Shown piece after piece: positions 60,869 to 64,000 of a DNA stretch of 64,000 nt. The stretch is from Gemmatimonadota bacterium (GTDB lineage: Bacteria > Gemmatimonadota > Gemmatimonadetes > Longimicrobiales > Gaopeijiaceae). A program made the position numbers and the translations under genes. The stretch covers positions 1 to 64,000 of the forward strand of contig JAJDXS010000064.1 of assembly GCA_022823145.1 (NCBI GenBank), in the 5' to 3' direction. Position 1 is the stretch's first letter. Every line of letters starts with the position of its first letter. Under the pieces are notes generated by a model. That model saw only the letters and a list, made by a program, of their open reading frames with translations. It had not been told where the DNA came from and did not search any database.

Positions 60869-61421
60869 CGAAAACGGGATCCGTCCCAGAGTCGCTCTCG
60901 GCCTCGATGCGCGCCGAGACGTACGCGCGCAGGCGTTCGGCCGTCTCCCGGCCGAGGCCACGGATCTTGTGACCCCCTCCGCCGGCGGGGAAGACGGACA
61001 GGTTGGCCAGGCCGAACCGGCGGTCGAGCGGCGTGCTGTCGGTCTTTGTGTGCTGAACCCGGTTGAAGGGGATCGCCCGCACTGACCGCCACAGCACGCC
61101 GGACCTGTACAGGATGTCCCTGTCCCGGACCGCATAGCCGTGGCGAGGGACCGCAATGGCCGGCCAGGCAAGCGCCCAGAATGAAAGGGCGGCGAAGACG
61201 CTCCAGGCGATCACCGGCAGCCAGGGGGCGGCCCTGAACAGCGCCGCGAGTCCCCCTGTCGCGAGGGCGTAGTGCACTCCACCTCCGATTCCGGCAAACA
61301 CGGAGAAGCGGATCAGCGTACCCAGCTGCAGGCGCCTGACGAAGCGGGGGTGGAGGGCCTGCCAGTCGAGCTGCTCTGCCGTGGGGAGTGCGTCGGGCGG
61401 GACCTGGGGATTGACGAACAT
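60855..61421 (-). CDS. Membrane protein with bacterial PH domain (YdbS-like)
   Basis: A 188-aa protein with two hydrophobic segments (~55-100) followed by one bPH2 domain: RHGYAVRDRDILYRSGVLWRSVRAIPFNRVQHTKTDSTPLDRRFGLANLSVFPAGGGGHKI. Small partner of the following gene, with a 14-base overlap. Divergent from the amidase gene at 61477 across about 55 bases. Confidence 0.85.
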   Translation of the reverse strand: MFVNPQVPPDALPTAEQLDWQALHPRFVRRLQLGTLIRFSVFAGIGGGVHYALATGGLAALFRAAPWLPVIAWSVFAALSFWALAWPAIAVPRHGYAVRDRDILYRSGVLWRSVRAIPFNRVQHTKTDSTPLDRRFGLANLSVFPAGGGGHKIRGLGRETAERLRAYVSARIEAESDSGTDPVFGEPA

Positions 61422-61476
61422 GTCGTGACTCAACAAGTAACGGTGTGACCAGCTTCGGTGGGGTAGGAGGTGGAAA

Positions 61477-62982
61477 ATGACCCGGGACGAATATACCCGC
61501 CACGACGCGACGGGGCTCGCCGCACTCGTGAGAGCGCGCGAAGTGACGCCACTGGAGCTGATTGAGGTGGCTGTGGAGCGACTCGAACGCGTCAACCCGG
61601 AGATCAACGCGGTCGTCTACCGCATGGACGACGAGGCCAGGACGCTGGCGCCCTCCGTTGACCGGAACGCGGTCTTTGCCGGCGTGCCATTCCTGGCGAA
61701 GGACCTGCAGAGCGGCTACGCCGGACACCCGACATCGGGAGGGAGCCGCGTGGCCGAACAGTTGGTGGTAGAGGAAGACACCGAACTGGTCCGGCGGGTC
61801 CGAGCCACGGGCGTTTCCATCCTGGGCAAGACCAACACGCCCGAGTTCGGGTTGCTGCCGTATACGGAGCCGGAGCTATGGGGTCCTTGCCGCAATCCGT
61901 GGGCGCTCGATCGCATCCCCGGGGGATCGAGCGGGGGCTCGGCCGCGGCGGTGGCGGCGGGTATCGTGCCGATTGCCGGGGGTGGGGACGGTGCGGGGTC
62001 GATACGCATGCCTGCGTCGTGTTGCGGGCTGTTCGGGCTGAAGCCGACCCGTGGACGGATTCCACCCGGGCCGCGAGATGCCGAGCCGTGGCGCGGATCG
62101 GTGACCGAGCACGTGCTCACCCGCTCGGTGCGGGACAGCGCCGCGATGCTCGACGCCACCCACGGCCCCGAACCGGGCGCACCGTACAGGATCGCGCCGC
62201 CGGACGGCCGGTTCATCGCCCAGGTGGACACCGATCCCGGACGCCTGCGCATCGCGTGGACGACCGCACCGTTGATGGGCTCGGCCGCCGCCCACCCGGA
62301 CTGTGTGCAGGCAGTCGTCGACACAGTCAGCCTGCTGAAGCAACTCGGGCACCACGTCACCGAGGCCACGCCGCGCATTGACGGCAAGGCCTTCGCACGC
62401 GCATTCATGTACATGGTCGCAGGCGAAGTGGGTGCGGAATTCGAGGACCTCGGACGGGTTCTGGGACGGTCACCACGCCGAACGGAACTGGAACCATTGA
62501 CCTGGGCGCTCGGACTGGTGTCGCGGGCGGTTTCGGCCCGCGAGCTCGCTGCTTCCCTGCGCCTGCTTGAGCGCTGCGGCAAGGCCGTCGGCCGGTTCTT
62601 CACCGACTACGACGTCCTGGTGACGCCCACGGTCGCCACGCCGCCGCCAAGGATCGGCGCGCTGCCGCCGAGCCGCTCTGAGCACCTCCAGCTTCGGCTG
62701 ATGGGCGCAATCGGGTCGGGACGCCTGGTGAAGGCCGGCCGGCTGCTGGAGCGCATCGCTGACAGCGCGTTCGAGTACACCCCTTGGACGCCGGTCTTCA
62801 ACATCAGCGGCCAGCCGGCCATGTCGGTGCCGCTGCATTGGAACGCGGCAAGACTCCCGGTCGGCGTACACTTCGTGGCCGGGGCCGGGGACGAGGCCGC
62901 ACTCCTGCGGCTCGCCGGACAGCTTGAGCGGGAACGCCCTTGGTTCGACCGCATCCCGGAGGTCGTGCCACGGCCGCAGTAA
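61477..62982 (+). CDS. Cytosolic amidase (amidase signature family)
   Basis: A 501-aa enzyme without signal peptide. The Ser-cisSer-Lys triad is complete: Lys75 in LAKDLQ, Ser151/152 in GGSSGGSA and nucleophile Ser175 in GGDGAGSIRMP. The pattern GGGDGAGSIR with PASCCGLFGLKPTRGR, followed later by FNISGQPAMSVPL, resembles the 6-aminohexanoate-cyclic-dimer hydrolase/NylA-like branch, so cyclic or linear amides are plausible substrates. GGAGG lies just upstream of the ATG. It differs from the Tat-exported amidase at 34235 and is not a recent copy. Confidence 0.9.
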   Translation: MTRDEYTRHDATGLAALVRAREVTPLELIEVAVERLERVNPEINAVVYRMDDEARTLAPSVDRNAVFAGVPFLAKDLQSGYAGHPTSGGSRVAEQLVVEEDTELVRRVRATGVSILGKTNTPEFGLLPYTEPELWGPCRNPWALDRIPGGSSGGSAAAVAAGIVPIAGGGDGAGSIRMPASCCGLFGLKPTRGRIPPGPRDAEPWRGSVTEHVLTRSVRDSAAMLDATHGPEPGAPYRIAPPDGRFIAQVDTDPGRLRIAWTTAPLMGSAAAHPDCVQAVVDTVSLLKQLGHHVTEATPRIDGKAFARAFMYMVAGEVGAEFEDLGRVLGRSPRRTELEPLTWALGLVSRAVSARELAASLRLLERCGKAVGRFFTDYDVLVTPTVATPPPRIGALPPSRSEHLQLRLMGAIGSGRLVKAGRLLERIADSAFEYTPWTPVFNISGQPAMSVPLHWNAARLPVGVHFVAGAGDEAALLRLAGQLERERPWFDRIPEVVPRPQ

Positions 62983-63053
62983 GGCCGACCCTTGCCGCTC
63001 GTCCACGCCCCGCCGCAGTATCTCCCTTCACCAGCAGCCTCCGGAGGGACCCC

Positions 63054-64000
63054 ATGCGCGCACCATACTCGCCCGTCCGCTCGACCACGCGCTCCACTGC
63101 ACGAATCGCAGCCGTCGCCTGTCTCACTGCAGCAGCCGCGACCTGCCAGCCCGCCGCCCAGGCCCCCGGCCCGCAAGACGCAGCCCCCGCCCAGCTCCGC
63201 ATCGAGGTCACCCACGACGCCGCGCTCCACGACGGCCCCCTGACCGGCCGCCTGTACACGGTCTTCGCGCCGTCCAACGACCCCGAGCCGCGCATCGCCG
63301 GCTACAACTCGGCCCGCCAGCGCAACGGCGAGGTGCCGTTCTTCAGCGCCGACGTCGAACAGGCGGCCCCCGGCGATGCCATGGTCATCGACGCGGGCGC
63401 GGACGGCTATCCCTACCGGCGCCTGGGCGGCCTCCCCGCGGGCGACTACTGGGTGCAGGCGATCCTCCACGTGTACACGCAGTACGAACGCGCCGACGGA
63501 CACACGATCTGGGCGCCCCAGGACCAGTGGGAGGGGCAGCGCTGGGCCTTCTCGCCGGGCAACTACTTCAGCGAGCCTCGGCGGGTCCGGATCGATCCCG
63601 CTAGCGACGACGTGATCAGTTTCGAGCTCACCGGCGAGATCCCGCCGATCGAGGTGCCCGCCGACACGGAATGGGTGAAGCGCATCAGGATCCAGAGCGA
63701 GATCCTGTCCGAGTGGTGGGGCCACCCCATGTACCTGGGCGCGGTCGTGCTGCTGCCGCGCGGCTTCGACGAGAACCCGGACATGCGCTACCCGCTCGTG
63801 ATCGAGGAGGGCCATTTCCAGTTGGACCCCGTCTTCGGGTTCACCACCGAGCCGCCCACCGGCGAAGCGCTGTTCTCGCAGATGCGGCGCGAGGCGGGTG
63901 GCTTGCGCGAGTCGGGCTACGAATTCGCGCAGGCGTGGATGGGTGACGACTTCCCACGCGTGGTCGCGGTCATTTTGCAGCACCCTACGCCCTACTTCGA
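63054..64000 (+). CDS. Exported hydrolase-like protein, cut by window end
   Basis: The frame from ATG 63054 (GGAGG nine bases upstream) stays open for 315 codons to the window end. A signal peptide ends near lipobox-like TAAAATC. The next part is a beta-rich domain (AQLRIEVTHDAALHDGPLTGRLYTVF), followed by MYLGAVVLLPRGFDENPDMRYPLVIEEGHFQ, which looks like the first strands of an esterase-D-type alpha/beta hydrolase. The nucleophile region would be beyond the edge, so the enzymatic role is inference. Confidence 0.75.
   Translation, partial: MRAPYSPVRSTTRSTARIAAVACLTAAAATCQPAAQAPGPQDAAPAQLRIEVTHDAALHDGPLTGRLYTVFAPSNDPEPRIAGYNSARQRNGEVPFFSADVEQAAPGDAMVIDAGADGYPYRRLGGLPAGDYWVQAILHVYTQYERADGHTIWAPQDQWEGQRWAFSPGNYFSEPRRVRIDPASDDVISFELTGEIPPIEVPADTEWVKRIRIQSEILSEWWGHPMYLGAVVLLPRGFDENPDMRYPLVIEEGHFQLDPVFGFTTEPPTGEALFSQMRREAGGLRESGYEFAQAWMGDDFPRVVAVILQHPTPYF

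Overview
The window is about 65% GC and tightly packed with genes. Many are exported: lipobox lipoproteins, Tat-leader enzymes, S9-type peptidase, CocE/NonD hydrolase, VPS10/BNR-propeller protein, six-bladed-propeller lipoproteins, carboxypeptidase-regulatory-like proteins and tandem amidohydrolases. This content resembles Gemmatimonadota of the Longimicrobiales or sponge-symbiont type. That assignment is inference; there is no rRNA or housekeeping marker here to prove it.

Layout. Positions 1-18,300 are an accessory, recombination-scarred region. It holds the end of an IS3-family element with its frameshift site, a TnpB relic without a zinc finger, two small lipoproteins and two giant surface proteins. 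The first giant is a 1790-aa multidomain lipoprotein with a candidate sigma-54 promoter. The second is a 1413-aa autotransporter with seven fibronectin-III domains. The autotransporter stop overlaps the first of three tightly packed small genes: a zinc ribbon, a helix-turn-helix-like protein and an IstA-like fragment. They are followed by a decayed second copy of the autotransporter barrel, a hexapeptide-repeat protein, a VapBC locus with a broken toxin, two diverged ~143-bp repeats, an isolated IS end and the 3' part of a tRNA-Ile(GAU) gene. The last is a likely attachment-site scar marking the edge of an integrated element.

Positions 18,487-36,000 are a metabolic region: an SLC13 transporter with four RCK_C domains, a propeller lipoprotein, an SDR, an ArsR-VOC pair with a candidate operator, a Tat-exported FAD oxidoreductase, a sodium/solute symporter, a soluble-glucose-dehydrogenase-like lipoprotein, a methyltransferase, two overlapping exported amidohydrolases, and an exported ureohydrolase next to a Tat-exported amidase. 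Together they suggest periplasmic or surface breakdown of amides, guanidino compounds and peptides coupled to uptake.

Positions 36,000-64,000 hold two more VapBC modules and a fourth PIN-domain relic. They also hold an internally shortened S9 hydrolase, a CocE/NonD hydrolase next to a frameshifted propeller lipoprotein gene, a Tat-exported class-V aminotransferase with an NCS2 purine-type permease, and a VPS10/BNR protein. Next comes a leucine-rich-repeat lipoprotein carrying a metzincin-like zinc site. An operon then encodes a beta-lactamase-fold/VanX-like fusion, a DMT exporter and a methyltransferase, with the scar of a collapsed methyltransferase duplication inside it. A YdbS/YdbT-like PH-domain pair, an amidase and the start of an exported protein cut by the window edge complete the region.

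The most promising candidate for something undescribed is the surface-protein cluster at 3.8-15.2 kb: a sigma-54-type promoter, two giant proteins, overlapping small DNA-binding-like genes, and a degraded spare copy of the barrel.
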